In this document: in pieces, positions 8,647 to 17,390 of the stretch
How positions within the stretch are numbered: position 1 is the first letter of the stretch
Layout: each line of letters begins with the position of its first letter
Assembly: GCA_029983695.1 (NCBI GenBank)
Contig: JASBZB010000006.1
Span: forward strand, 62,001-126,000
Length of the DNA stretch: 64,000 nucleotides
Source of the DNA: Lutispora sp003527145
GTDB lineage: Bacteria; Bacillota; Clostridia; Lutisporales; Lutisporaceae
Direction of reading: 5' to 3'
The notes under the pieces: model-generated
What the model saw: the letters and a program-made list of their open reading frames with translations, nothing else
The model's database searches: none
Told to the model about the DNA's origin: nothing
Made by a program: the position numbers and the translations under genes

Positions 8647-9285
8647 ATGCCGGATAAACTTGATTACAAAAAAGAATACAAGGACCTCTATATGCCCAAG
8701 AATAAGCCGTCACTAATTGAAATACCTGCTATGAGCTTTATTAAGGTTAATGGCAAAGGCGGGCCGCAAAATGAGGAATATCAAAATGCCATATCTATTC
8801 TATATGGGCTGACATTTACGATCAAGATGAGCAAGATGGGCGGGAACCAGCCTCCCGGATATTTCGAATATGTTGTGCCTCCTCTGGAAGGATTATGGTG
8901 GTGTGAAGATGGAGGATTCGATTTTGAAAAGCGTGATTTATGGCGTTGGACTTCAATGATAAGGCAGCCGGAATTTGTCACTCCGGAAGTATTTGGGTGG
9001 GCAGTCGGGGAATGCAAAAGGAAAAAGCCCGAGCTTGATGTAAGCCTTGCAAAGCTCGAGGAATTTTCGGAGGGATTGTGTGTTCAGATGATGCATATAG
9101 GCCCTTATTCCGATGAGCCGGAATCAATAAAAATCATGAAGGCTTTCATGAAAGAAAATAACCTGACGGATGCAACAGGCATTGAGCGCAAGCATCATGA
9201 AATATATTTATCTGACCCGAGAAAAACAGCTCCTGAAAAGCTGAGGACCGTTCTAAGACATCCTGTGGAGCAGGGCATATTATAA
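8647..9285 (+). CDS. GyrI-like domain protein
   Basis: A 212-residue protein of the GyrI-like small-molecule binding family, without a DNA-binding domain. It contains the family landmarks KPSLIEIPAMSFIKVNGKG, a Trp-rich middle (LEGLWWCEDGG), the segment VQMMHIGPYSDEP, and the C-terminal HEIYLSDPRKTAPEKLRTV. The Tyr and Glu residues around the pocket fit reported cyclopropanoid cyclase-hydrolase or ligand-binding members. The frame is open from GTG 8638, but AAAAGGAG sits in front of ATG 8647. Function is not established. Confidence 0.85.
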   Translation: MPDKLDYKKEYKDLYMPKNKPSLIEIPAMSFIKVNGKGGPQNEEYQNAISILYGLTFTIKMSKMGGNQPPGYFEYVVPPLEGLWWCEDGGFDFEKRDLWRWTSMIRQPEFVTPEVFGWAVGECKRKKPELDVSLAKLEEFSEGLCVQMMHIGPYSDEPESIKIMKAFMKENNLTDATGIERKHHEIYLSDPRKTAPEKLRTVLRHPVEQGIL

Positions 9286-9331
9286 GATAAGTCATCAGAC
9301 AGCAAAAGGCTGGAAAGCGGGGTTATAGATA

Positions 9332-9769
9332 ATGGGCAGTATTTTTAAGATATTTTTATTAGTTTTGTATTTAGTCCTTCTATCCTGGAGAATGTTTTTT
9401 TATGCATACAGCAATTTTTACAGAATCCCGGGGGGCCGGGCATATCAGTACAACTTGGTTCCGCTAAAGACCATATACAGCCTTATAGCCAGCTATTCCA
9501 GGTACGGATTTACTGTATGGGCATATAACCTTTTCGGAAATATTGTTGTTTTTATGCCCCTTGGATTTTTGCTTGCAGCATTGCAAAAAAAGAAGAGCAG
9601 TTTAGCGACTGTACTCATCTGCTCATTCTTCATCATTCTGTTTGCCGAATTTATGCAGCTTATCATGAAGGTAGGGGTTTTCGATATCGATGACATCATC
9701 TTAAATCTTATAGGCTGTCTTGCCGGCTTCCATGCCCATAGAATTTTAGCAAAGCATAAGCTTTGGTAA
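9332..9769 (+). CDS. VanZ-family membrane protein
   Basis: A 145-residue protein with four predicted membrane helices. The VanZ-like signature is clear: LVPLKTI before the second helix, NLFGNIVVFMPLGFLLAAL, then EFMQLIMKVGVFDIDDIILNLIG. VanZ gives low-level teicoplanin resistance by an unknown mechanism; most homologues are uncharacterised. It starts 46 bases after the GyrI-like gene. Confidence 0.9.
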   Translation: MGSIFKIFLLVLYLVLLSWRMFFYAYSNFYRIPGGRAYQYNLVPLKTIYSLIASYSRYGFTVWAYNLFGNIVVFMPLGFLLAALQKKKSSLATVLICSFFIILFAEFMQLIMKVGVFDIDDIILNLIGCLAGFHAHRILAKHKLW

Positions 9770-9821
9770 AGGGTATGGCACTTATATATGCGGTTTTAAG
9801 ATACGGGAAAAGCAAGGAGGT

Positions 9822-9938
9822 ATGATCATGTCAGGGGATATTACTGTCAGAAAGTGTGATTCAAAGGATGAATCGGCCTTCAAATATGGTATATCGCTTA
9901 TTAAGGTAATCCATACGTCACCCATTTTTATAGTTTGA
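9822..9938 (+). pseudogene. 5' stub of a GNAT acetyltransferase gene
   Basis: AAGGAGG is followed by an ATG and about 18-20 codons that read MSGDITVRKCDSKDESAF, the typical first strand and helix of a GNAT protein. After about 9880 the similarity stops and an unrelated frame ends at TGA 9936-9938. The break coincides with the 3' end of a HepT-like remnant on the opposite strand. I infer a deletion or recombination joint at about 9880. Confidence 0.6.
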
Positions 9939-10165
9939 TATTTATGGGCGGCTATATCACGCATTCCGGAAATTGCTTTACATGGTATGTGGGTATAATT
10001 TGATTTTAATTCGTCTGTAAGGTTTTTAACAAGTTCCCCAATAATGATAAGAGTCATAGAAGTGGCTCGTTTTGTTTTTTCATCAACAAGGAACATTTAC
10101 ATGTCAAATCCTTGTATCATATCTTCTATAACATATATTTCTTCTATTATTTTATTTATTATAAC
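9878..10165 (-). pseudogene. Broken HepT-like toxin gene (DUF86)
   Basis: Read on the minus strand, an N-terminal part (NKIIEEIYVIEDMIQGFDM) is separated by one in-frame TAA (10097-10099) from the rest, FLVDEKTKRA through IIIGELVKNL to SDIPYLK. This matches the HepT family, RNase or antitoxin-neutralised toxins, and keeps the catalytic pattern R-x4-H-x-Y as RDIAAHKY. There is no start codon before the N-terminal part, the last residues are cut off at the joint with the GNAT stub, and no MntA nucleotidyltransferase partner is nearby. It is therefore not a working toxin-antitoxin pair. Confidence 0.65.
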
Positions 10166-10274
10166 GTAGATTTTATATGTTTTCTAACCCCTGTTTATTG
10201 AGAAAAATTATAGTTAAAGCAAGCCCAAATGGAAGTATAAGGTAGACAATGAACCGGAGACTACAGCATCTTAA

Positions 10275-10300
10275 AGATTCTTCGCTGCGCTCAGAGTGAC
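10275..10300. repeat. Dispersed palindromic repeat, half copy
   Basis: AGATTCTTCGCTGCGCTCAG followed by AGTGAC is one arm of the same repeat family as the full copy at 6708-6775. It lies between the HepT remnant and the gltX terminator, in a part with no gene. Confidence 0.65.
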
Positions 10301-10342
10301 GATTGCTCAATCATAATTTCGGTATCAAATATGACACATAAC

Positions 10343-10377
10343 AAAAACCTGCTGGCAGCGTGTGCTGTCAGCAGGTT
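10343..10377 (-). terminator. Intrinsic terminator of the pepD-gltX unit
   Basis: Arms 10346-10359 and 10364-10377 pair over 14 bases with one mismatch and a 4-base loop. On the minus strand the stem is followed by a short T-rich stretch. It lies just past the gltX stop. Confidence 0.8.
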
Positions 10378-10387
10378 TGCATATCAT

Positions 10388-11848
10388 CTATTGTTCAGTT
10401 TTCAGCTTCACTATCCCAATTTCAATTCTTCTGATGGTTTCATCCTTGCCCAATATATCAGCTATTTCATAGGCGCCTCCGGGAGTGAAGGACTTGCCGG
10501 ATACGGCTGTTCTTATAGGCCATAGCACCTGACCGTTTTTTACGCCCAATTCTTCTATGAGCTTGGTTATGCTGTCTCTGATATTATCCAGATTCCAGAC
10601 CTCCAAAGCCTTGAGCACAGGGAGCGCTTTTTCCAGGTTTGCTATAGAAACAGCATAATCGGTTTTCATTTTCTTGTGGACATACATTTCTATAGAATAC
10701 TCCGGCAGCTCGTCAAAGAAATCAAGCTGAGAGGGTATATCCCTCATGATCTCAGTACGGGTATGGAGCAGCTCGCTTATTTTTTTATAGTCATATTCCT
10801 TCTTCAGGGTCTCCTTATAATAAGGCATTGCCATTTCATGGAATTCATCCAAAGAAAGCTTCCTTATATATTCGCCGTTCATCCATTTTAGCTTTTCCAT
10901 ATCAAACATGGCAGGAGCCTTGTTGATCTTTCTGTAGTCAAATACCTCTATAAGCTCCTTTAAGGAGAATATTTCCTGATCCGTTCCCGGATTCCAGCCC
11001 AACAGAGCTATATAGTTCATAACCGCTTCCTTTAAAAATCCTTTTTCCAGCAAGTCCTCAAAGGATGCATCGCCTTTTCTCTTGCTCAGCTTGTTATGAG
11101 CGTCCCTCATTATGGGCGGGCAATGCACATACACAGGTATGTTCCAGCCAAAGGCTTCATACAGCCTGTTGTATTTCGGCGATGATGATAGGTACTCGCT
11201 GCCTCTCACCACATGAGTTATACCCATCAGATGATCATCCACCACATTTGCAAAGTTATATGTGGGCATTCCATCGGATTTCAACAGTATCATATCATCC
11301 AGCTCCGCATTATCCACGGATATGGAGCCGTATATGTCGTCATCAAAGGTAGTGACTCCGGTCTTTGGATTGTTCTGCCTTATTACATAAGGCTCTCCCT
11401 TGGCGAGTTTTTCTTTTATCTCTTCCTTTGAAAGGCCAAGGCAGTGCTTATCATACTTATAGGGAGTTTTTAAAGCTTCTGCCTGACTTCTTAAAGCTTC
11501 CAATCTTTCTTCGGTGCAGAAGCAATAGTAGGCTTCGCCCTTTTCAACTAATTTTTCTGCATACTCTTTGTATAAGGGTTTTCTTTCGCTTTGCACATAA
11601 GGGCCTACGGGTCCCCCTATATCAGGGCCTTCATCGTGTATGAGGCCCGAAAGCCTTAAGGCATTATATATGACGTCTACTGCACCTTCTACATATCTTC
11701 CCTGGTCCGTATCCTCTATTCTGAGTATAAAATCTCCGCCATCATGCTTTGCTATCAAATATGCATAAAGAGCAGTTCTCAGATTGCCCACATGCATATA
11801 GCCTGTAGGGCTTGGTGCATATCTTGTTCTCACTCTATCATGGTTCAT
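10388..11848 (-). CDS. gltX: Glutamyl-tRNA synthetase
   Basis: A class I aminoacyl-tRNA synthetase of 486 residues that charges tRNA-Glu. The HIGH-type motif is present as PSPTGYMHVGN near the N terminus and the KMSKS-type loop as KLSKRKGDAS near residue 255. The zinc-region Cys pair YYCFCTEE is visible around residue 107, and the C-terminal anticodon-binding domain is full length. TAAGGAGTGATACA before the ATG is a good ribosome site. It follows pepD by 23 bases on the same strand. Whether it is discriminating or also charges tRNA-Gln cannot be judged from this window. Confidence 0.95.
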   Translation of the reverse strand: MNHDRVRTRYAPSPTGYMHVGNLRTALYAYLIAKHDGGDFILRIEDTDQGRYVEGAVDVIYNALRLSGLIHDEGPDIGGPVGPYVQSERKPLYKEYAEKLVEKGEAYYCFCTEERLEALRSQAEALKTPYKYDKHCLGLSKEEIKEKLAKGEPYVIRQNNPKTGVTTFDDDIYGSISVDNAELDDMILLKSDGMPTYNFANVVDDHLMGITHVVRGSEYLSSSPKYNRLYEAFGWNIPVYVHCPPIMRDAHNKLSKRKGDASFEDLLEKGFLKEAVMNYIALLGWNPGTDQEIFSLKELIEVFDYRKINKAPAMFDMEKLKWMNGEYIRKLSLDEFHEMAMPYYKETLKKEYDYKKISELLHTRTEIMRDIPSQLDFFDELPEYSIEMYVHKKMKTDYAVSIANLEKALPVLKALEVWNLDNIRDSITKLIEELGVKNGQVLWPIRTAVSGKSFTPGGAYEIADILGKDETIRRIEIGIVKLKTEQ

Positions 11849-11871
11849 TGTATCACTCCTTAATTTAACGC

Positions 11872-13305
11872 TTAACTATCTAAGGCTTCTAAAACTGCTG
11901 CCAGATATTCATAGGTTCTTTTTATTGACGATATGGATACATGCTCGTTGGGAGTGTGGACATCATACATATCGGGGCCAAAGGATATCATATCAAGGTC
12001 TTTTATTTTCTCTCCAAACAGCCCGCATTCCACGCCGGCATGGATAGCCACTATTTCAGGCTCTTTGCCGTATTTTTCCCTATATATCTTTTGAAATACC
12101 TCTCTTATCCTGGAGTCTGGATTATATTCCCACGCCGGATATTCTCCATGGGCGTTGAAATCTGCCCCCGCGAGCTTTGCGGCTGCATAAGCCTGCTCCT
12201 TTATATATTCCTTGAGACTGCCGACAGAGCTTCTTATTGAAGCATCAAAGGCTATGCCTTCATCGGTTGTGGCAACCACTCCTAAATTGCTGGAGCTTTC
12301 AACCAGGCCTTTTATAGAGCCGCTCATGGTTTGAATCCCGTTGGGTATTGTCATCATGAGGCTTATAGCTTTTTCAGTGCAATCCGTGCTCAATGCTCTG
12401 CCATGGCTGCCGTCGGCTTTGGTTAAGGTTAAGGTTACATCAGGGTCTGTAAATCTCAATTCACTTTTGAGAGTATTATCCCATTCCTTTATTATTCCCA
12501 GCAGGGCTTGGAATCTGTCAGCTTTTGCAAAAATTACGGCATCAGCTTCTCTGGGTATGGCATTTGTCTTGGAGCCGCCGCTTAGATGAGAAAGCTGGAA
12601 GGGGATTTCCTTGTATATACCGTTTAAAACCCTTCCTAAAAGCTTATTGGAGTTACCCCTGCCCTTATCTATCTCCATGCCCGAATGACCGCCTTTGAGA
12701 CCTCCGATGGCTACTATGTAAGCCTCCTGGCTATTTCCCGGTTCCTGCCAGTCGGCCTTGAGAGTTGTAGTGGTTCTGGAGCCTCCTGCGCAGCTTACCA
12801 GCAGGGTTCCCTCTTCTTCTGAGTCCATGTTGATCAGGATTCTTCCCGATATATTTTCCGGGTTGAGGGCATTAGCTCCTGTCATGCCTGATTCCTCGTC
12901 GACAGTTATCAGGACTTCCAAGCTTGGATGCTTTACGTCATCAGAAGTTAGTATAGCCATTGCAAGAGCTATGGCTATGCCGTTATCTGCGCCCAAAGTC
13001 GTGTTGTCTGCATAAATCATATCATCTATGTATCTTAGTGTGATAGGATCTTTTGTGAAATCATGAACCTTATTTTTGTTCTTTTCGCATACCATATCCA
13101 TATGACCCTGCAGTATAACTCCCGGCGCATTTTCATAGCCCGAAGAAGCAGGTTTCTTTATTATAACATTAAGAACTTCATCTTGTATGACTTCAAGATT
13201 ATTTTCCCTGGCAAACATCACCAAAAAATCGCTTATAGCCTTTTCATTCCCGGAACCTCTTGGAATTTTAGATATTTCTTCAAAATACTTAAATATCTTA
13301 TCCAT
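11872..13305 (-). CDS. pepD: Aminoacyl-histidine dipeptidase (M20 family)
   Basis: A 477-residue cytosolic dinuclear zinc dipeptidase that hydrolyses Xaa-His and other dipeptides. The M20 ligands are visible: LQGHMDMVCE, then DNTTLGADNGIAIA, and the catalytic Glu pair in TVDEESGMTGA. The C-terminal ligand block includes HAGVECGLF and ends with DVHTPNEHVS. The length matches PepD. Two ATGs lie in frame; the second (13305) is correctly spaced from GAGGAAGGG, the first (13314) touches it, so I use 13305. It pairs functionally with the peptide-use genes elsewhere in the window. Confidence 0.93.
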   Translation of the reverse strand: MDKIFKYFEEISKIPRGSGNEKAISDFLVMFARENNLEVIQDEVLNVIIKKPASSGYENAPGVILQGHMDMVCEKNKNKVHDFTKDPITLRYIDDMIYADNTTLGADNGIAIALAMAILTSDDVKHPSLEVLITVDEESGMTGANALNPENISGRILINMDSEEEGTLLVSCAGGSRTTTTLKADWQEPGNSQEAYIVAIGGLKGGHSGMEIDKGRGNSNKLLGRVLNGIYKEIPFQLSHLSGGSKTNAIPREADAVIFAKADRFQALLGIIKEWDNTLKSELRFTDPDVTLTLTKADGSHGRALSTDCTEKAISLMMTIPNGIQTMSGSIKGLVESSSNLGVVATTDEGIAFDASIRSSVGSLKEYIKEQAYAAAKLAGADFNAHGEYPAWEYNPDSRIREVFQKIYREKYGKEPEIVAIHAGVECGLFGEKIKDLDMISFGPDMYDVHTPNEHVSISSIKRTYEYLAAVLEALDS

Positions 13306-13521
13306 GATAATCATCCCTTCCTCAATAAATTGAATTCCTATTTATATAATTAGAACGCTTGTTATAATTATATAAATATAGAAGGAATAATTCAACAGTG
13401 GAAAATGTTGCATCAAATCCGGCCCTTATTACGTCTAAAATTTAGCATACAAATACAAGTATTTAAACATGGGCAATTGGAAGCGGCCGGCATAAAAGAT
13501 TAATTTAGGGAGGTGGCATAA

Positions 13522-13920
13522 TTGAATAATAAAAGAAGCCTTATTGCATTGTTCATAGCATTTTCATTTGTTGTGGTATTATCAAATATGATCACGGCAA
13601 AATATATAGAGAATAAGGTGAACAATAAGATAAGATCGGAAATTGAAAGTCTGAGCTATCAGATAATGCAGGTTCGGCATAGTACTGATGCTGTTTACAG
13701 CAGCACAAAGCCGGAGGAGAGATGGAATGACGTGATGGCCCCCACAGAGCTGGCAAAATATCTGGATATAAAACTGGCTCAGGTATATAATATTATTGAT
13801 GACAAGGAATCTGAGATACCTTATGTGCTTATTGAAGGGGCATACAGATTCAACAAGGATGCCATAGATAAGTGGCTGACATCCCGAAAGGTCATCGTTG
13901 GTGAAAGTATAGTATACTAG
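13522..13920 (+). CDS. Membrane-anchored protein with excisionase-type HTH
   Basis: A 132-residue protein. Residues ~7-24 are one hydrophobic helix (LIALFIAFSFVVVLSN), followed by a coiled-coil-prone linker and, at ~70-125, a winged helix-turn-helix of the excisionase/MerR type (MAPTELAKYLDIKLAQVYNII ... YRFNKDAIDKWL). AGGGAGGTGG precedes a TTG at 13522, which I take as start. The topology puts a DNA-binding-like domain at the membrane. No partner gene is adjacent. Function unknown; membrane-tethered regulation or chromosome anchoring are guesses. Confidence 0.8.
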   Translation: MNNKRSLIALFIAFSFVVVLSNMITAKYIENKVNNKIRSEIESLSYQIMQVRHSTDAVYSSTKPEERWNDVMAPTELAKYLDIKLAQVYNIIDDKESEIPYVLIEGAYRFNKDAIDKWLTSRKVIVGESIVY

Positions 13921-14029
13921 AGACTGGGTGGGGTGGGCGGCATAGCCACAGCGTTTGCTATGGATTATGTCGGAATAAAAAAAATAAATGACCAAGTTGA
14001 CAATTTATGATTAGATTCATATAATAAAA

Positions 14030-14192
14030 GCACAGCCCGTTATGTGAGGCTACCTTGCAAATACATGCTGCTGCCGCTAAACATCGAGAGATGCCAAGAC
14101 GGTTAACAGGTTTTATCGGATTAAGGTTTAACCTAATGCAGCCGGGATATACCCTATGTTGCAGGGAGCTAAAACTATACGAGAGGGGATAG
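14030..14192 (+). ncRNA. M-box (ykoK) magnesium riboswitch
   Basis: The leader of mgtE carries the conserved M-box blocks in order: GTGAGGCTAC, GCTGCTGCCGCTAAAC, ATCGAGAGATGCCAA, GGTTAACAG, then AATGCAGCC and a closing part with GTTGCAGGGAGCTAAA. These match the Mg2+-sensing RNA class that switches off Mg2+ transporters when Mg2+ is plentiful. It is followed at once by a terminator-like hairpin. This fills most of the 13921-14269 gap. Confidence 0.9.
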
Positions 14193-14206
14193 TGAATATG
14201 GTGTTT

Positions 14207-14244
14207 ATTCCCTTTGCTTTCGGGCAAGGGGAATATTTATTTTT
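14207..14244 (+). terminator. Terminator hairpin of the M-box switch
   Basis: Arms 14207-14217 and 14224-14234 form an 11-bp stem with one G-U pair and a 6-base loop, followed by ATTTATTTTT. Its place 15 bases after the aptamer fits the expression platform of a transcriptional off-switch. Confidence 0.75.
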
Positions 14245-14269
14245 AAGCTGATTTTTGGAGGTGGTAGAT

Positions 14270-14434
14270 ATGGATTCTGGCCCTTTACCTAATAGTTGCC
14301 GGAGAAAATCAAATAATAATATAGGAACCATAGCTGCCATCTTTTGGCCTTCGGTTCCTCAGAGGAGGTTTAAAAATGAACGAAACCATTATGAAGCTAA
14401 TCGAGGAGAACAGATACAAGGATGTCAGAAATGA
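14270..14434 (+). CDS. 54-residue small ORF overlapping the start of mgtE
   Basis: GGAGGTGG at 14258-14265 lies at correct distance from an ATG, giving a frame of 54 codons that begins MDSGPLPNSCRRKS and runs 59 bases into mgtE in another frame. The ribosome site is as strong as that of mgtE itself. A hairpin (14323-14329 with 14353-14359) inside the ORF sits just before the mgtE ribosome site, so translation of the ORF could open or close it. The peptide has no family I recognise. A leader-peptide role, as for mgtL upstream of Salmonella mgtA, is inference only. Confidence 0.45.
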   Translation: MDSGPLPNSCRRKSNNNIGTIAAIFWPSVPQRRFKNERNHYEANRGEQIQGCQK

Positions 14435-15710
14435 AATCACCGAGATGAACATCGTAGATATCGCTCATCTCTTGATGGAGTTGGATAAGAAAAAGCTTTT
14501 AATACTTTTTCGCATACTTCCCAAGGAAATAGCAGCGGGAGTTTTTTCTTATATATCTTTGGAACTGCAGCAGTATATTATCGAGTCCATAACTGACCGG
14601 GAAATAAATAATATAGTCAGTGAGCTGTTTTTGGATGATGCTGTAGACTTTCTGGAGGAAATGCCTTCTAATGTAGTGAAAAAGGTGCTGAGAAATACGG
14701 ATGAGGAGACAAGGAAGCTCATAAATCAATTTCTCAATTATCCCGATTATTCTGCAGGAAGCGTAATGACCATAGAGTTTGTAGACTTGAAAAAGCAAAT
14801 GACAGTAAAAGAGGCATTAAATCATATCAGAGCCACAGGTATAGATAAAGAAACTATAAATACCTGTTATGTTATTGATAAAGGCAGAAAACTGGAAGGG
14901 GTTTTATCAATAAGAAAACTGATATTGGCTGATGAAGATACCATAATTGACGACATTATGGATGTAGATGTGATATATGCTAATACCCTGGATGATCAGG
15001 AGACCATCGCATCCTTATTTAAAAAATATGACCTTACGGCACTTCCTGTGGTAGACAATGAGAATAGGCTTGTAGGCATAGTTACAATAGATGATATAAT
15101 AGATATAATAGATCAGGAAAATACTGAGGACCTTCACAAGATGGCGGCCATGGAGCCCTTGGAAGAAGAGTATTTGAAGACCAGTGCCTTTGTGCTGGCA
15201 AAGCACAGGATAGTATGGCTTCTGATACTTATGATTTCAGCTACCTTCACGGGGAATATAATCAAAAGATATGAAGAATTGCTGCAATCCATGGTAGTGC
15301 TGACTGCTTTTATTCCCATGATCATGGACACGGGAGGAAATGCAGGCTCTCAATCTTCAACATTGATAATAAGAGGTATGGCATTGGGAGAAATACGAAC
15401 TTCCGATGTTTTAAAGGTGTTCTTTAAAGAGCTTAAGGTTAGCCTCATAGCAGGAACAACCTTAGCATTGGTCAATTTCGCAAGGCTCGTTTTTTTTGAA
15501 CGCATAGATATTGCTATTTCTGCTATGGTGTGCTTCAGCTTGCTTCTTACGGTAATACTTGCGAAGATGGTAGGGAGCATATTGCCTATAGCGGCAAAAA
15601 AGATACGATTAGATCCGGCCATTATGGCAGGGCCGCTGATAACCACTATTGTTGATGCAGTGGCACTCAGTATATATTTTGGAATTGCATCAAAGTTTTT
15701 AAATATATAA
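14376..15710 (+). CDS. mgtE: Magnesium transporter MgtE
   Basis: A 444-residue Mg2+ channel. The N-terminal superhelical MgtE_N domain (residues ~1-120) is followed by two CBS domains (~125-250; the joint NPDYSAGSVMT-type motif is NYPDYSAGSVMTIEF) and a C-terminal five-helix pore domain with MDTGGNAGSQSSTL, the family's pore signature. CBS domains sense cytosolic Mg2+ and gate the pore. AGAGGAGG precedes the ATG. Transcription is expected to be controlled by the M-box upstream. Confidence 0.95.
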   Translation: MNETIMKLIEENRYKDVRNEITEMNIVDIAHLLMELDKKKLLILFRILPKEIAAGVFSYISLELQQYIIESITDREINNIVSELFLDDAVDFLEEMPSNVVKKVLRNTDEETRKLINQFLNYPDYSAGSVMTIEFVDLKKQMTVKEALNHIRATGIDKETINTCYVIDKGRKLEGVLSIRKLILADEDTIIDDIMDVDVIYANTLDDQETIASLFKKYDLTALPVVDNENRLVGIVTIDDIIDIIDQENTEDLHKMAAMEPLEEEYLKTSAFVLAKHRIVWLLILMISATFTGNIIKRYEELLQSMVVLTAFIPMIMDTGGNAGSQSSTLIIRGMALGEIRTSDVLKVFFKELKVSLIAGTTLALVNFARLVFFERIDIAISAMVCFSLLLTVILAKMVGSILPIAAKKIRLDPAIMAGPLITTIVDAVALSIYFGIASKFLNI

Positions 15711-15731
15711 GCGGCGTGAGCCGCTTTTCTT
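15710..15731 (+). terminator. Intrinsic terminator after mgtE
   Basis: A short GC stem, AGCGGC (15710-15715) with GCCGCT (15720-15725), 4-base loop, then TTTTCTT. It overlaps the end of the mgtE stop codon. Confidence 0.75.
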
Positions 15732-15812
15732 ATTGTAATAGATTCTTAATATAATTAATCCATGGTTAATGTTATAATTTAGGTAATCGCATTCTATAGC
15801 GGAGGTTGAAAG

Positions 15813-17390
15813 ATGAAAATTTATAGAAAAACTATTTCTTTTATCATAATATTGATTTTGCTGCTCTCTATTGTACAGGGTGAATCTTACGATACTGTAG
15901 AGGCCAGAAAATACCTTGTCAGAAACAGCTATGAAATAATAAATGACGGCTCCAACGCTGTATATAATCTTGATATAAAGGTTCTTGCAGGTTCGGATTC
16001 AAGTTCGCCTTATCAGAAAAGCCTCGGCCTCAGCATTTACCCTTTGCCCGCTAATTCCTATACAGATGAATGGGGAAATATTTATAGTGTTATAAATGTT
16101 AAAACCTTGATGCCTGGAGAAAAAGTTGATGTAATAATTGAAAAAACTATTTTAAACAGCGGGATAGCCTATGAGGAGAGCATTTATAAAATAAATGCAG
16201 ATTATAGAAAATTTTTTAAGAGCCCGCTGAATTTAAAATATATAAAGCCGGGAGAAAAGATTGAAAGCGACAACCCGCAAATTATGGCAAAGGCATTTGA
16301 ACTCGCCGAAACTGGTACGACGGTGGAAAAAGCAAAGAAGATATATGATTTTGTAAATCTACATATAAAATATGACACAAATTCTGCATATGCCAATAAA
16401 GGCGCTTTAAGCGGCCTTATAAATGGCAGGGGAGTTTGCGATGAATATGCTTCCTTGTTTACTGCGCTTTGCAGGGCAGCAGGCATACCCTCGAGGGTGG
16501 TGGCAGGCTATTGGATAGAAGGAGATATGAGGGAGAATGAATGGACAGATGCATCTTCGGAAAGGCATGCCTGGAGCGAATTCTACCTTCCCGGGGAAGG
16601 CTGGATCCCAGCAGAGCCTACTTTCATGTACACCTATAATGGAAGGCAGGTGCCCAATGAATATTATTTTGCCAATATAAGGGGCGGAGACAGGCATTTC
16701 ATAAATAATTATGTCAGCAGCCCTATAAAAAGCGATATAGATGTCCAATATTCCTATTATGATTCCAACGGCACCAGCCTTAAGCTCATATCCGGAGAAG
16801 ACAGCATAAAGCTTTTGCCGGAAGGGGACAGCAGTATATCGAGGATGCCACTTTCGGATATCGGAAGCAATTGGGCCGCATCCTACATCCAAAAACTGTA
16901 TGAGGCAGGCATAGTATTTCCTAGAGAAGGCAATATGTATAAGCCCGGTGAAAATATAACGAGGGCTGAGTTTGCAGCCTATCTTGCCAATGCCATAGGT
17001 TTGCAGAAGGGTGAAGGCAATGGAAGATATAAAGATGTACCCTCTGAAAATCCATATGCAGGATATATTGAAGCAGCATCTATGGCAGGTCTGATACAGG
17101 GCTATAAAGGATACTATTATCCTGAAAATAATATAACAAGACAGGATGCAGCAGTCATAATGATGAGGGCTATGAAGCTTTTAAACAAGAATAGAGAAGC
17201 CTATTTTATGCCGTATTTTAACGATAAAAAAGCTATAGCTGATTATGCAGCAGATGCTGTAAAGGTTATGTATGATTTGAATATAATGAGAGGGAAGCCC
17301 AATAACCTGTTTGCGCCAAAGGACTTTACCACCAGAGCGGAAGCTGCTAAAATCATTTGGACCTTCATGGAAGATATTAAAAGGCCTTAG
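15813..17390 (+). CDS. Secreted transglutaminase-like protein with three SLH domains
   Basis: A 525-residue exported protein. An N-terminal signal peptide (TISFIIILILLLSIVQG) is followed by a beta-rich region, a transglutaminase-like core (~165-265) and three S-layer homology repeats (~352-525) that would anchor it to the cell wall. The papain-type catalytic Cys lies in GRGVCDEYASLF, the His in SERHAWSEFYLPGEGW, and the Asp or its equivalent in PAEPTF. Such proteins act as proteases or cross-linkers at the surface. GCGGAGG precedes the ATG. The substrate is unknown; the wall location follows from SLH. Confidence 0.9.
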   Translation: MKIYRKTISFIIILILLLSIVQGESYDTVEARKYLVRNSYEIINDGSNAVYNLDIKVLAGSDSSSPYQKSLGLSIYPLPANSYTDEWGNIYSVINVKTLMPGEKVDVIIEKTILNSGIAYEESIYKINADYRKFFKSPLNLKYIKPGEKIESDNPQIMAKAFELAETGTTVEKAKKIYDFVNLHIKYDTNSAYANKGALSGLINGRGVCDEYASLFTALCRAAGIPSRVVAGYWIEGDMRENEWTDASSERHAWSEFYLPGEGWIPAEPTFMYTYNGRQVPNEYYFANIRGGDRHFINNYVSSPIKSDIDVQYSYYDSNGTSLKLISGEDSIKLLPEGDSSISRMPLSDIGSNWAASYIQKLYEAGIVFPREGNMYKPGENITRAEFAAYLANAIGLQKGEGNGRYKDVPSENPYAGYIEAASMAGLIQGYKGYYYPENNITRQDAAVIMMRAMKLLNKNREAYFMPYFNDKKAIADYAADAVKVMYDLNIMRGKPNNLFAPKDFTTRAEAAKIIWTFMEDIKRP

